NCBI GenBank assembly: GCA_000507305.1
Contig: DF242645.1
Coordinates: 1 to 64,000, forward strand
Length of the DNA: 64,000 bases
Source of the DNA: Breviolum minutum Mf 1.05b.01
Lineage: Eukaryota; Sar; Dinophyceae; Suessiales; Symbiodiniaceae
Direction of reading: 5' to 3'
In this document: positions 23,986 to 36,897 of the stretch, one piece after another
How positions within the stretch are numbered: position 1 is the stretch's first letter
Layout of the letters: each line of letters opens with the position of its first letter
Notes under the pieces: model-generated
What the model saw: only the letters and a program-made list of their open reading frames with translations
What the model was told of the DNA's origin: nothing
Database searches by the model: none
Program-made: the position numbers and the translations under genes

Positions 23986-26900
23986 TCAAGAGATCCCTCC
24001 CTGCATCTGAGCAACAAATTGCTGCAACAAAGCCGTGGCTGCTTCTTTGACTTGCTCTTGATGTTCCTCTGATTCACGTTTCTCTACAGTTTCTTCTGGC
24101 TCGTCCTCATCAGCAGCTTCATCTGACACCTTGACAAGGCACTAAGTGATACACCAACCATCAGACAGAATACAAGTATACAAGTACACTCTTCCACTGG
24201 TGCTGCTGCACCATCCGCAGACCCTCCTTTCTAGGTGGTCAGATCAAATTGACTTCAGCTGTCGATTTCTCGCAATTGTGTTGGTTTGATTTCACTAGTT
24301 TGACTGACATTACAGTTACTGTACAGATTTTATTGTCTTACATGTCTTAACATGTCTTGACTTTTTTGTCACCATATATCTGTCTGCTGAAGGGAATCTC
24401 AATCTCTTCGATTGCGCCTCTAGCTCGAGCTCTCTCGCTGCTGTGCCACTACCTGCGAAGGAGGCTTCCACCTTGGAAGCCCAAACTTGCGTCTGGCAAT
24501 TTTGGCAAACGAACCACGTCCAACTGGACGGAATCAAATGCAAAATAAAACCCCTGGATTTGATAGATATCATTTTTTCCTTGATTTCCACTCTCAAAGT
24601 TCTTCCTGTCGCCACTCCTAGTCCACAAACCCTCTACCTAGTATCTAATCATAGAAATGGAGCAGTTCGAGAATTCAATGCAAGGATTTGACCAGTTTTT
24701 TGTTGAGTCGTCCACCTACAGTGTTACCATGGTAGCAAGCATAGTGACCATTACGGTCATGGGTACCACAATACAAAATTGGCTGTTTGTAGATTATGAT
24801 CGAGGTACCGTATATGCTCGCTGAATTCGAAGCTGGAGGAAGCCCACCAAGCGCGCTGTCGACGTTTTGGATTCATTCACGTTGAATGCACACCTCAGTC
24901 CAAAAAAAACATGAAGAATGAGACTCGAAGATTGAAAGCCGTTGCCCAAATTGGTGAAAACCACGTCGGCCAGCCAGTGCCAGCCATGGCACTTGCCCCA
25001 CTTGAAGTCTGAGGAGCCAAGGCAGCAAAGCCTGTAGCAATTTAGGAAAGGTGCGGGGAACCCTCGTCGCCAGAACTCATTCGGACTGTGCTTCTGCTTC
25101 TGATCCTCTTTCATTCACACCCTCCCCTCCATAATGCAAAAGATTTCAGTTCCTAACAATCCCGTCTTCCCCTCCCCTGTCTGTAAAGATAGTTTTTGAT
25201 GGTGAATGTCTGCTCTAACCAACGACCTGGGAAGCAATTGAATATCACCATTGCGATCTCGGTCTTCAGCTTTTCCACCATAAAAGAAAATACCCTCCTT
25301 TTTCGAGTGTCCATGAAAATCCTGACAAATGCAAAGTGAGAGGCAGGAACATTGGACGTGACCCTGCAATTCGATGTCCTTCCTTCTGCTTTCCTGCTGC
25401 CAAGAGTCAATAAAAAGCTCCACGGCGCTTCCGGCGTTTTTCATTGTTTCCTTTAGATGGTATATCTCAGGATGTAGAATCTTGCTCGGCTTTGAATAGA
25501 CACCTTGGCTCCAGTAAGTGCCCTATGTAACTCCAAGAGAAAATCCTTGTCAATGAGCAGAAACCACTTGCAACAAAGGAACGATTCAAATCTGTGCCTG
25601 CCAGGCCTGAGTCTCTGGGATGCAATCTTGATAATTGATATGTATAAATATATATATATATATATACATATTTGTATATTATATATATACATATGTGATA
25701 TGTCAGTTTGCTCTTGAGGTCTCTACTGCATCGGTAGGAGCCACGAACGACACCATCAGGATTGAGCATTGGCACTATCAGCCATTTGAAGGCCTCAAAC
25801 AATTTGAAACATAGGAAACTGGCACATTCCTGAGAATATCTCTACCCAGGCCTGCCGCAAGGCTATGGCTTCAGCTGCTGAAGATAGTAAGAATGATATG
25901 AATCCATGCCTTACTCTCACTGCTCCACAAGCAGTAGTTGAACTGAATTAGAAAGCAAAAAGTGTTGGTGGGCATGGCGACCGACGACCGAAGTCGTTAA
26001 GCATCTCAATCTAGTACTAATGCGCCAAATCGTGTTGAGCCACATCATCCACGAAGCATTCGACTCTCCTGGATGAACTCTGGCAGTAACTACGGCAATT
26101 CCTGCACGTGGAGTATTGAATCAATGCAAAGAGGACGGTTACGAAATGTGTCTGCAACTGTCCATCTGTGGCCTTTGGGTTGTTGTCAATCTTAACCCTG
26201 CTCCAAAGTCAGTTTGAACCTGCCTTTCTGGTTGCGGGAATCATCTGCATCAGAATCCACGTCAAGGACTTCGCAAGGCAAACCTCCTGTTGGAACCAGC
26301 CAAGAAAGACATGAGATTCTAGTGAAACTGCCGACATGCCGCAGCCACAGCCCCCAAGCTCACCCATTGACCCGTCCTATTGTGTGACACAACCTTTCAT
26401 GCTCAGGCTGACCGGCTGACCGGCTCAAGAGGAGCGTTGAAGCATAACTGCATAACACATCAAAACATACAAATTGCTGTTTGACACTGGCCGAGGGGCA
26501 CCCTTCTGCTAAACAGATTTCCAGCATATGGGTGAGTTTGGAGAGCATCAAGGAAATTGCAAAGGTGGCTGTACGTGTATGGATAGTGATACCTTAGCAG
26601 GACATTTATCTACGAGTGTCCAACTGCGTTCAGTCCAGCGCTTGTCTGCCACATGCCAAGACACGCGAAGAAAACAGTATCGTCATGAAACTCGAAGATG
26701 TAGCTGAATGACAGTGTAAACCACTGTTTCTGTCCACTCCTACAAGCAAATGGGTTTCAACCAGATGAGCAAGATCCAGGGCAAAAGAAAGCCACTTCTG
26801 TCCAAAGTAGGACTCTTCCTGGTCTGGTCATAGAGTTACACGCCCCTTACATCATCGTGCATCCTGTTGCCAAACAAGTCGGGTCGCAAGAGCGGTTGTT

Positions 26901-27500
26901 TTCCAGGTACTTCGGCAGACTTTGAGTAGCTGACCTGGGTTGCAATAGCATGGGCAGTGCAAGATTGGCTTCAGCAATTGGATGGAATTGGAGCGAACAC
27001 ACAGAAGGATTGCCAAGCAGCTTCAGTACGTCCGCGCTCCCATCCTCTTTCTGACTTCTCACTCCAAACCACCGGCCTCATCCCCTTTTCACCTCAGGAA
27101 CACACAACCAACTGAAACCATCACGCAAGCACCCTGGCATGATGGCCCTATGAGCCGAGGTGCCAAATAGAGATCCAGACTTTGCCATGTTTATCAATCG
27201 GAATGTCACTTTCAAGCCAGTGCTTCCCCCATGCACAGCAAAGTAGAACCATTGAGTGTAGCCATCTGTGTTGGCATCCACATCCACCTCAGATTGTCAG
27301 CTAGTTGAAGCTTGTGGCTAAGCTAAAGGCATTGTAGGTATATAATATATATATATATACATGGATATGATCCTGTCGAACCATCAAGCCTTGGCTTAGT
27401 CCAAGAAGCGAGGAGCGTGTAGAGATCAGGGCCATCACACTGAGCCACAGCCAGATTGCCAGACTCAAACCTCACATCGGTGGCTACAAGCGCTTGATCG
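23986..27500 (-). CDS. Cytosolic carboxypeptidase (M14, tubulin deglutamylase type), multi-exon
   Basis: CCP/AGBL enzymes are zinc carboxypeptidases that trim glutamates from tubulin and other proteins. Exons in order are: about 27404-27490 (RFESGNLAVAQ), 27165-27278 (GYTQWFYFAV), 27031-27095 (GMRPVVWSEKSERGWERG), 26665-26745 (WFTLSFSYIFEF), 26530-26610 (YHYPYTYSHL), 26225-26290, 26040-26105 (VVTARVHPGESNASWMM), 25720-25802 (FKWLIVPMLNPDGVVRGSYR), 25560-25605 (DLNRSF), 25390-25440 joining 25285-25332 (DFHGHSKKEGIFFYGG), 24812-24893 (ESKTSTARLV then IQRAYT), 24460-24475 (VEASF) and a last acidic exon 23986-24129. HPGES and HGHS supply the zinc ligands, DLNR the substrate site and the Glu of VEASF the catalytic base; all are present. 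One junction (26665 to about 26607) restores a codon perfectly across GT-AG. More N-terminal exons probably lie to the right. The assignment is firm; the subfamily is not resolved. Confidence 0.92.
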
Positions 27501-30240
27501 AGTGATTGAGGAGTCAGGATGAGTCAGGAGTGGCAGGCATGATAGTGCAAAATATTGAAATACTCGTTACAAATACAAATTATGCATGGCATGACATAAC
27601 GATTGCCCACACCAAACTGCAACCCAGGAGCGACGAACAAAAAGAGAGCCTGGGTCGACCATCCCCTCCTGGGAAGTGCTCCTTGGCTGCGGGCTGCTAA
27701 GTTGCCAAGCTAAACCCAGCATGCATCGCAACTTCATCCACGCTTGCCCACTTTTGTGAACATACTCTACTACATTGCATGTTAGTTTTTTGGTGTGTCG
27801 TATATATTTTTTGTACCGTAACTTACACATGCAGGTGTGTGGGCGCATATGTATGTGTGTAAATCTATGCCTTTGCTGCGAATCACTACGCTTGGCCTAC
27901 AGAAAGAGGTTCATCGGGAATCCCGCAAATGTGCCCAAGACACCTCATAACCAATTAGTTGAAGCGGGGGACACGAAGGTGTTATGAAAAGCACTTTTTC
28001 TGAGAGTTTGCTGATATTCGTCTCCCCAAATGACAGTCATGCGAGGTGGTCCCTCGTTTGTGTATTTTCGTGCATTTTTTCATGCGTTTGCGTGCGCACT
28101 TGCTTACATGTCTTTTTTTGAGTGCTTCAGGAACAGATTGCTTTCTTCCAGTGTCCCTTTTCTGAGCTGTGTGTAAAACTTCCTCAACACAGCCAGGCAG
28201 CAAATTCTAGTCCAATTGGCGGGACGCAAGGTCCTTGTGAATTCAGAGGACCAGAAAACAAACCCTTGCAAAAACCGATGTGTCATGTGTCGTGAAAAAT
28301 CATGAGCGGCTGTGTTTCCACCAGATTTTTTCTAAACCCATCAATTCATGAGATAGGCATGTCTTGCATGGAATCATCGCCTTCAACTTTGCAAGATAAA
28401 ATCAGGGGTTCAGTCAGTCACTGTTTCCAGCTTAGAAACCCAATTCATTTTGAGCCGGTCGCCCATTACAAGGCCTCTTCAATGAGACTCGGGCCTGAGC
28501 AGCGCCAAAATTCGTCAACGATGTTAGCTTCCCGCATGACTGTACATCCAAGTTAAGCTTCAGACGGCGTGATCGTTTTGATCCTCAACGGTTGCTCTCC
28601 GGTTCTGAATCTTGCTGAATTGAGGGTGACTTGACAACTCTCAAATCAACACAAACACGCCTGTTCTGCCTGCCCTCGAGATGCAACTTGATTTCCGTAC
28701 TTGTTTGACAGATTCTCCAAACACTTCCTCCACCTGCACGAGTCAGCAATCTGCCCCAGAGCTGAGGCAATCAAAGCATGCTGGGGAAAAGGCATAGAAC
28801 GGGAAGAACTCCACACATGACCAGGAAATCGCCACAACAACACTTGCATGGGTATGGGTGCAGGTACATGAGGCACATCGGTGAACAGCTGGGTGCATAG
28901 ATAGGCAGGCAGCCGGGTAAGGTGGAGAAGCAGGGATACGCTTTCGTGCATGTGTCCATGGCGCATTTACAGTATATACACTGCGTCTGTGTTGATTTGT
29001 GCATGTGTGAATGCGTCCTTGAACTAAATTGTAACGTAACATTCTATGCTATGTAGAATAAAACATGTTCTCTGATGTGCTGGGTGCCTATGTGGTTCAT
29101 TGCGTACGTGCTGTGGACACACATGTATGCCTGCCGGAATCTACATCTGCGGGCTGGATACACTGCACCCATCTAGGACTGCGTTTACTTTTACGCGCCT
29201 ATCCTCCTTTCAGGCTGTCCATCCATTGATCCATCCATTGACATACATACATACATACATTACATTACATTACATTACATTACATTACATTACATTACAT
29301 TACATTATATTACATTACATTGCATTGCATTACATTACATTACATTACATTACATTACATTGCATTATATATGTTACATTACATTACATTACTTAAAGCC
29401 CAGACCATCACCATCACAGCCACCATCACCATCACACATGTTGCATTGCATTGCATGCATACATACATATAACTACATGCATCTGTCTATAGGGACTGTA
29501 TCCATCGATCGGTCTACGTAACGATCCATCTATCCATCTATCATCTATCAGCTATCATCTATCTATCTACCAATTGTATCTACAATATATCATCCGGTCT
29601 TGTCTTATCCTATCTCTTTTGATTTATAATCTCTTGTATTTACTGATCTATGGAACTACCGTCCGCTGTTTGATCTATCAATCTGATCTATACTAACCCA
29701 CATTGATCCACCCATGTCCAACCCTGCAAATCTCCATTTGTCCATCTGTCCATCTGTCTGTCCCCTCATCTGTCAATCCGCCCGTCTATCCTAGAAATGT
29801 CTTCGATGTACCTCTCGGTGCGTATGGACTCTATTTGAACGTGAAATTTTCAAGAGGTACTGTACATAAACTCTACCAACTCGTCAAACCGGGCGCATAC
29901 AAACTACGTCAAACTACCTTTTGGATCCTTTTGGGGTGACATCACTTGGCGTCACTACAAGTTGGACCAGTGCGTATGCAATGATATGATATGTGTCGTT
30001 GTAATGGGAGTGGGGAGGCGTAGGAGGAACCATCATAATCAGTTGGGGGGAGGCAAAACAGAAACAGGCTAGGCCAGGCAAACAAGTGCAAGGAAAAGTG
30101 ACATTGCCGACCTTGGCCTAAAGATTCCCTAGAAGAAGTACTTTTTAAAAAGGATCTGCAACTCTCGCACAAGACCGATCGAGGACTGCAAAGCTGGATT
30201 GAATAGGCAACATAAGAAAAGAGAAGGAAGAAAAAGAAAT
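27500..30240. other. Intergenic or intronic stretch with simple repeats
   Basis: No supportable gene. A possible small minus-strand exon (VEEVFGESVKQ near 28700) could belong to the 5' end of the carboxypeptidase gene. The rest is simple repeats and short chance frames. Confidence 0.4.
29240..29395. repeat. (ACATT)n pentanucleotide array
   Basis: Almost pure TTACA/ACATT repeats with a few TGCATT variants. Diverged (CTAT)n and (CATC)n tracts follow to about 29780. Confidence 0.95.
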
Positions 30241-30559
30241 CTGAGAATGACTCAGGATGAAATGTGTGAACTACGGAGCCAGAAGTTTGAAAAGGGTTCG
30301 CTGATCTTACCCCTGTAATTCTGCCAGTTGTTCTGCGCCTTGATGACTCCAATCCAGCAGACCTAAGTCAGCAGACATCACAGCACGGGTCAAAAATAGT
30401 TGCGAAGCAGGCTCGTAGCTCGTTACATTATAAATTATGAATTATGAATTATGAATGTGCCCATTGCCCATCGCAAAAACTCACAAACATGCTTCCTTGA
30501 TGCGCTTCCAGACTGTTCTGATGATAAGCTTGAAGAGAGTCGTTTGTAATATCTAAGAA

Positions 30560-33500
30560 GGCAGCCGATTGTAGACGGTGGTTGTAGTGTCTTTCGGTTT
30601 CTCTTCAAGACGAGCCAGGTATGATCCAATGCCGGCAGAGACCTTCAGTGCAGTTGCTACCCTGAGGTTCATAAAGAAAGGCAAAATACAAAATTATGCC
30701 AAAATCTGCCAAATCTGTACCTTCCAGTCTCTAGCAGCTAGCAAAGAAGTGAAGCCATTGACTATAATTGCGAGGGCGTGTTGCCATTCCGCGGTACAGT
30801 ATTGTGTCTGGTGAAAGCTTCAATTCAGGAGGACCTGAGGGACGCTTGCAACCAAAGCTTAGCAGCTGACGGAGTCAACGAAGTTCAAATGCCCCCTGGG
30901 AATGCCACAGTGATGACATCCCGACATCCCGAAACATTTGAGTTTTTGAAGTACTTGACTTGACAATCACAAAACATTGCAATCGGAGGAAGCCAAACGA
31001 CGAGCTCCGTCTTCGGCTGCTCACAGCTTCAGGGCTTGGAGCAAAGTCTTGCAAATCGTCAAGATCGCTGCCCTCACACCAAGAACAAGTACCGAACAAT
31101 TCAGAAGAAAGTTGACAAGGGCGCAAGTCTTGAGCTAGGCGGGGACTGGCATTTCACATGTGAGACCGCGGAAGACATGATTGCTTGTCAAATTGTGTGC
31201 GCATCTTCTCATCACAGGCATCAAAGCATAATCACGTGTGTGGTGCCTCGCTCGAGCTTCTGGATGAGTCATGCGGCAGCGTCGCCGCCCGCGGAGCCAG
31301 TTCATGGTTTCCTTCACGCACTGAGTCCGTCATAAAGTAATTGCAGTTGCAGTCTGCATATGTGTGCGTGCTTTGATGCAAACAGGCACGACAGGATTAT
31401 ATAGTCTGAATTCATTGTGGAAGGACAAAATGAGAGTCAAAAACGGAAAGCAGTTACCTTGCTTCTGCTGTTGTCGCACAAAGAGAAAACACCTCCCTGT
31501 CCTCCTTGTTCTGCATCATCTTCGGCCCTCTGCTCAGGCACTGTGAAACTACGCGGAGCTTGCATCACCCATTGCTTCCATCGGCGAACTGACCTGACGT
31601 TCAATGCCCAGTGGCTGCAACCAAAAAACGGCCACACACAATCGGTGCAGCTTGCCTCAAAGCGCTGCAAGTCTGGTGCCACGGCTGATCCGCATGAGGT
31701 CAGTTGGATGAAGAGAAAGCTTGTCTTCAGTTTAAAAAAGTCATGATCAGCGGGCCTTGATTCTAAATGTTGTGACCCATTCATGAAATGTCATGAAATA
31801 TCTATGCATGCAAGTGATTCAGCTTGGAAGTGGTCAAATGTGCTGCAGCCACAGATCTGATACCGGGTTCTTACAACAGGCTCACAGGTCTGTAAGTCCT
31901 TCTGTCCTGCCACCTAATGCTTGCAAGAGCTCTCAAATCCACACCTTCTGCTGAACTTCTCGACAATCTTCCGGAGCCTCACGCAGGACAGGCATCACAG
32001 CTTGGGCGCACCATCTCTGAATGGTGTGGTTTTAGAGAAATTGTGGTGCCCAGCTTGACATATTCGGGAAGAGCGTTCCTCAGTTGCAATGTCGGGCGGT
32101 GCACTTTGCATATGAGCCATCACCATGCAAGCTACAAGCTTTCCTGAGGACAAGCACATGTCAGGCCAGCTGGAATTGGCATCTGGAGGCGGTGTGCTTG
32201 ACCTCGACTTTGCGAGGCCGAGATCTTCGAAAATAACAAGTTTGCTGTGCCGCCCACAATCCGGCAATTAGCTCCCTGCTCAAAATTTGGCGACATGGCC
32301 TCAAGAGCTACAGCACTTTACTAAAATGCTATCGCAGAGTGCACTAAAGTTCCTGGTGCCTGGAGGCACAGAATCAAAAAGACCTGAGGAGGCGTCCTTA
32401 TCGAAGTCACCCTCTGCCTTGAAATGAAGAAAGAGTCCAGAAAGAGAGCAAAAATGGGCAAAATTAGTCCCACGATCACACTGATCATGATGCAAAAACT
32501 TGTCGCCTCAAAGAGCCGCTTCCTTGGAGCAACATGCATGGATTCGAAAATTGAAGCAAATGCACTGACAGTGACGTTCCTCCCTGGAGCAGCAATCATG
32601 GAATCTAGCCAGAACGGGCCATGAAGCTTCGCCAAAAAAAGATAGGAAAGCGTAGTAACAGGTTGCATAGCAACCAAGGACGGAACCTTTGCTTGCCAAG
32701 TCTCTGATAATGAAAGAAGGCATCGTTCAGTGCTCCCGCATGTTTCTGAGATAGTTGCCTCTGGTGCCAACAAGGAGCGGTAAGAGGCACCAGGACTTGT
32801 GATCCGTTATGCGCAGTAGATATCTAGATACCTCATTCCCTCATGTCCAACCCACAGCGAGAGGCTCACACCTATGTAATTCATGGCTACGTGGAAGACC
32901 TGGACCAATTGTGTCCCTGAAGTTTCGCCTAGGAGTGGCTTGTGGCATCTGTGAGGGCAAGAGGCACAAGGAACATCTTTGCAGCATTTCGCTTCACTTC
33001 ACTTCAGCTGTCCCTTCTTCAATCATCAACCCTCCTCAGCTGCAAATGTTTGATCCCAAAAATGAAGGATCAGAACACATTTTCGACTTGGCTTGACCTG
33101 TCAAGAGTGAAACATCGATCTATCCTCTGTGGGTCAAGGAGTTCCTCAGAGCGACAAGGTCATGGTAAGAAAAGGTGTGCATGGAGAAGTGCTCGGCAGT
33201 GGAAGTAAGGGCATCTACATATGGATAATACACAGAAGACGTCTAAACTCGAAACCTGCAGTTGCGGATTCGCTCACCAACAAAGTGTTAGGACTGGGAA
33301 GCCAAGAAGCTCAGCAAATAAGATCGCCGCTGCAAAGGCAGATCCTACTCCAGCAGTCACTACAGTCACTAAGCAGCACCGGCGAAGGAATCGCCGAGCA
33401 CCAGGGCCGATTCGCCAAAGTCCATGAGCAACATGAACTTCATGAGGCTGGAGTGGAGAAATGTCACCTGACTCCACATCCGGAGATGTCGCCACATCTG

Positions 33501-36070
33501 GTATGCAAAGCGGCAAAGCCTCAATTGCTTCAAAAACATCAGATCTCAGCACCCCGCATGGTCAATCCTACCCGAATCAAACAAAAAAAAACATCCACAA
33601 ATGCCCCAATGCCATCAACCCACAACCATTCTCAATTTCCAATGTTGGGGGTTTGCGTTACACAGCTTTTGGCAGCATCTTTCCTAATTGTTCGATCAGG
33701 GCATGCCTTTATCCCTGAGTTTCACATTGACGGTTTGTTTCAAGCAATTTTGGCTTCTGGATTTGTCTGGATGGGGCAGACGCACGAGTACTATGACTCA
33801 TAACCCTCACACTGACAAAAGACTTTAAGGACATACTGTACTGTACATGGTTCCTGGGATACTATTTGGCTAAGCCTAGCCACTTTCAGCATGTTTCTGC
33901 TATAGCGAAAGGAACAAGCTGGAAACAGGGTTGAAGCAGAGCAATTTTGGCAGGTGTCAATGTCAGAATTATCCTTTTGGAGCTGCTAATGTGCTCAGTG
34001 ACTTGGTGCTGCAGCTCTTCTGCCATTCGCACAGCTTCCGGCTGATTCAACAGACTTGCCTCACTGCAACTGAAAACAGGCCACCGTGCTCTCTCTGAAT
34101 CAAAAAAGGCAAAAGGCTACAAAGCACAATTCTGTTTGCACAGCTCGGATACCTGTAAGTTGTCCAATTGCTGCCGGACAAGGCTTGGAGTGTACTTTGT
34201 CACAAACCCGTACAGCGGACACCTCACAGCCACTTCGTCAGTATCCAGAAAGAAACAAACTGCCACTGTCACATCATTTGCTTAAACATTTTCTTTAGTC
34301 TGCAAATGCTCGGATGCAGAATGCTATAGAATGCTCGCCTGTCCCTTGAACCCTCACAGCTGGAATAACCTGATAGGCTTTCGCAGTACACCTCGACTGC
34401 GAAGGATTTAGGGATGGAACGAGAAAGGTAGTTCGGTGCATGGAAAAGACTGCTGAGAAGTCCTAACTTGGGGCTGCATGTTCAAAAAAATATATATAAG
34501 TTCATGTATCTCGATGGAGTGGCATATAAAAATCTTTTTTGGCTGAAGTGTGGTAGCAAGCGTCTGAGTAGTTGCAAAGGAAAACACCACCCAGCAATGC
34601 CTCAGGGCTCGGGAAAACCAGTTGGCTTTGTCGGCTTTCAAGAAAAGTGAGAGACTGGGAGGTGAGATGGATTGAGGAGGCGACTCGCAAAGGCTCACAA
34701 CAATGTGGCAGCTTCATCAGTTGTAGCGCTGAAACTGCTAGGCTTTCATAGCGCAGCATTGCCTGCTAGGCGACTCAACCCCAATTTTGTACTATACTGC
34801 ATACGTACTTTGGACTACTTTGACTCTTGATTCTGAGCGTGGCCTACAGTGGCAGGTTGCACAATGGCAAGCCAAGTAGCACTATACAAATCACAATCGC
34901 TGCCAGTCTCGTGCTCATGCCCTGGCTCATTTTGCAAAGGATTGGCACATAGAAGAGATTGTATTGAAAGCCTGAGTGCAGGAACATATCCTTGAAAATC
35001 AGAAATCCGCAAACTGGGGACAGTGGCAAACAATGAAACGCACCCGAACCCTCGGGTATAAAGTCTCATCTTGGATCCGCTCTACCTATGCTCTCCAAAA
35101 GTCAATCGGCAATCAGTAAGTGGAAGGATAGCGAACTTATCTGACTTCATCATGGCCTGGAAGAGCCAGGATACGTTGGTTGTCCGAACTCCTAAGTCCA
35201 GACTCCGGCAAGCAACAAGACCGTCCGAAATGTACTGAGCGAAGTCCAAGAAGGCCCTGCCCAAGTGCCCAAAATAGAAAGGCAAACCTTGGCACACTGC
35301 ACCGTTGATAGCGTGTCTGTCAAAACCTACTGTACCGCATTCGAATTCCAAAGCCAAAATTGCCCACCTTTCCATTCACGTAAAGATTCGGGTTGAATCT
35401 GACTCTCCCATCCTAGGCTTTTGCACACAGGGCAGTCTTGCTGGAAGAAAATCTGCCCGGCATAAACGCAAAATAACTGTGCACCCAGTGTTTCTACATG
35501 GCTGCAGAAAAGATTCTCCAGTGAGCAGTTTCGCATGGGGAGGCCTCATTGGATAAGTGTTCCTGGGCAAAGCACACAATAGCGCCTTGTGCGCCACAGC
35601 GGCCCACATCCAATGATGTCAAGAAAATCCCTCCAAAACTTGCAAAAAGCTTCGGAAACGTGAACTCAAAGAGGTACGGGCTGCGAGCATATGGCGTCCC
35701 ATCAGGGCCAAGTATAGCTGCAACCGCCTTTGCTTCAACAAAAAATCGGTTATGGACTGTAGGTGGAACAGAAAAAAGTGACGACCAACAAGAGCATGAA
35801 ATTCTATATGCAAATGCTTTGCAATTCTGTTTGTTGTTTTCACTTGCTTAGTTCTACACCTTGTGCGGTCTGTCTTCGTCGAAGTGGTGGAAAACACCCT
35901 CGGCGACTATCACTTCACAAATAAAACAAACAAGGTCTCCAAACGGACTGCCCCAGTAGAACTGAGTGTTTGTGGCTAAGTAGTTCACTTGCATTTCTAA
36001 ACCTTCGCGATTCAAGGCAGTTTGTTCCCGCAGAAGTCGCCTGATACAAACAATCTCAAAGATTCCTGTT
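30560..36070 (-). CDS. Candidate multi-exon gene, part membrane protein, family not recognised
   Basis: Several minus-strand segments look strongly coding: about 35930-36070 after a CAG acceptor (GIFEIVCIRRLLREQTALNR, then LATNTQFYWGSPFGDL); 35611-35761 (FFVEAKAVAAILGPDGTPYA, then LFEFTFPKLFASFGGIFLTS); 35140-35335 (AINGAVCQGLPFYFGHLGRA, then VACRSLDLGVRTTNVSWLFQ); 34860-35020 (HSGFQYNLFYVPILCKMSQG, then the membrane segment AAIVICIVLLGLPLC); 33960-34080 (LLNQPEAVRMAEELQHQVTE); 32430-32640 (SFCIMISVIVGLILPIFALF membrane segment); 30560-30665 (ALKVSAGIGSYLARLEEKPK). They may be one gene or several. I do not recognise the family. Confidence 0.4.
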
Positions 36071-36099
36071 GTTTAACCATCAAAGGTCAAAAGCCAAAA

Positions 36100-36295
36100 C
36101 TGAACCTGGAGGCAACCACTGACAAATCTCCATTGTAGTCTTCACCCAGCTCATCCGAAAGCAGCCCAGCAGAGAACATCGTTCATGGGAACAGTGACAG
36201 TCTACACAGGCGGACTCGCAGGGTGACATATCTGGGTGCTTGTGAAATCTGAGACCTGCACTTGCATAGAGAATTCGACTTGACAAACAACTCAT
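36100..36295 (-). CDS. Candidate Cys-rich exon
   Basis: The minus strand reads PDMSPCESACVDCHCSHERC followed by SLLGCFRMSW. It is directly upstream of the candidate exons at 35930-36070 and could be their 5' neighbour. The composition looks coding; no domain is assigned. Confidence 0.28.
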
Positions 36296-36584
36296 TCTAA
36301 AAATTTCATATCCAAAGAGAGGCAGAGAGCCTGAAGATAGGGTGGAAAAGATTTGAGCTTCAATCTATGACAGAACTAAATAGAGACAATGCGACATGTC
36401 ACAGGATCAATCTATCTATCAAGTATATACATATGTAATAATGATACATGTTGCCTAACAAATGAGCCAAAAGCCATCAGACAAAGCGTAACAAGGGTTG
36501 TCGTTCAAGGGTCTGTACTCTGCATGCTCCCTCGACGCCAACACCAGGAACAAACCTTGCCAGGTATTGTCCAAACATCTATAT

Positions 36585-36681
36585 AAGCATCGGTCCCTCT
36601 TCCACTTTTTCCACTGCAGAACACTAGGTGTCCAACCGGTTGGAGGCCAATTCAAAGGGCCAACAACCAAACTCAAAAACC
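36585..36681 (-). repeat. Split direct repeat B2 (element 2, 3' end)
   Basis: 97 bp identical to B1. Its outer edge (36585) is taken as the element terminus because identity with B1 stops there. Confidence 0.93.
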
Positions 36682-36730
36682 CAGGCACAGGCAAAAGTCA
36701 AGGGCGGGTTCTGTACTGGTACATGGGTGG

Positions 36731-36776
36731 GAGAGCTTGAGGTGTCAAAAGGAAATCAGTTGGATGCTTAGAAACA
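36731..36776 (-). repeat. Split direct repeat A2 (element 2)
   Basis: 46 bp identical to A1 and abutting B1 with a one-base shared edge at 36776. Confidence 0.95.
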
Positions 36777-36782
36777 AGCATC
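36763..36782. other. Putative tyrosine-recombinase core site at the A2/B1 junction
   Basis: GATGCTT (36763-36769), a 6-bp spacer AGAAAC (36770-36775) and AAGCATC (36776-36782) form a perfect 7-bp inverted repeat. The arms belong to A and B respectively, so joining A1 to B2 in a circle would recreate the same site. Inverted arms around a 6-8 bp crossover region are typical of tyrosine-recombinase sites. The function is inferred. Confidence 0.6.
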
Positions 36783-36872
36783 GGTCCCTCTTCCACTTTT
36801 TCCACTGCAGAACACTAGGTGTCCAACCGGTTGGAGGCCAATTCAAAGGGCCAACAACCAAACTCAAAAACC
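36776..36872 (-). repeat. Split direct repeat B1 (element 2)
   Basis: 97 bp identical to 36585-36681 (offset 191 bp). It lies between the end of the recombinase ORF and A2. Confidence 0.95.
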
Positions 36873-36897
36873 ATCCATCCCCAATCACCCATGCTCC

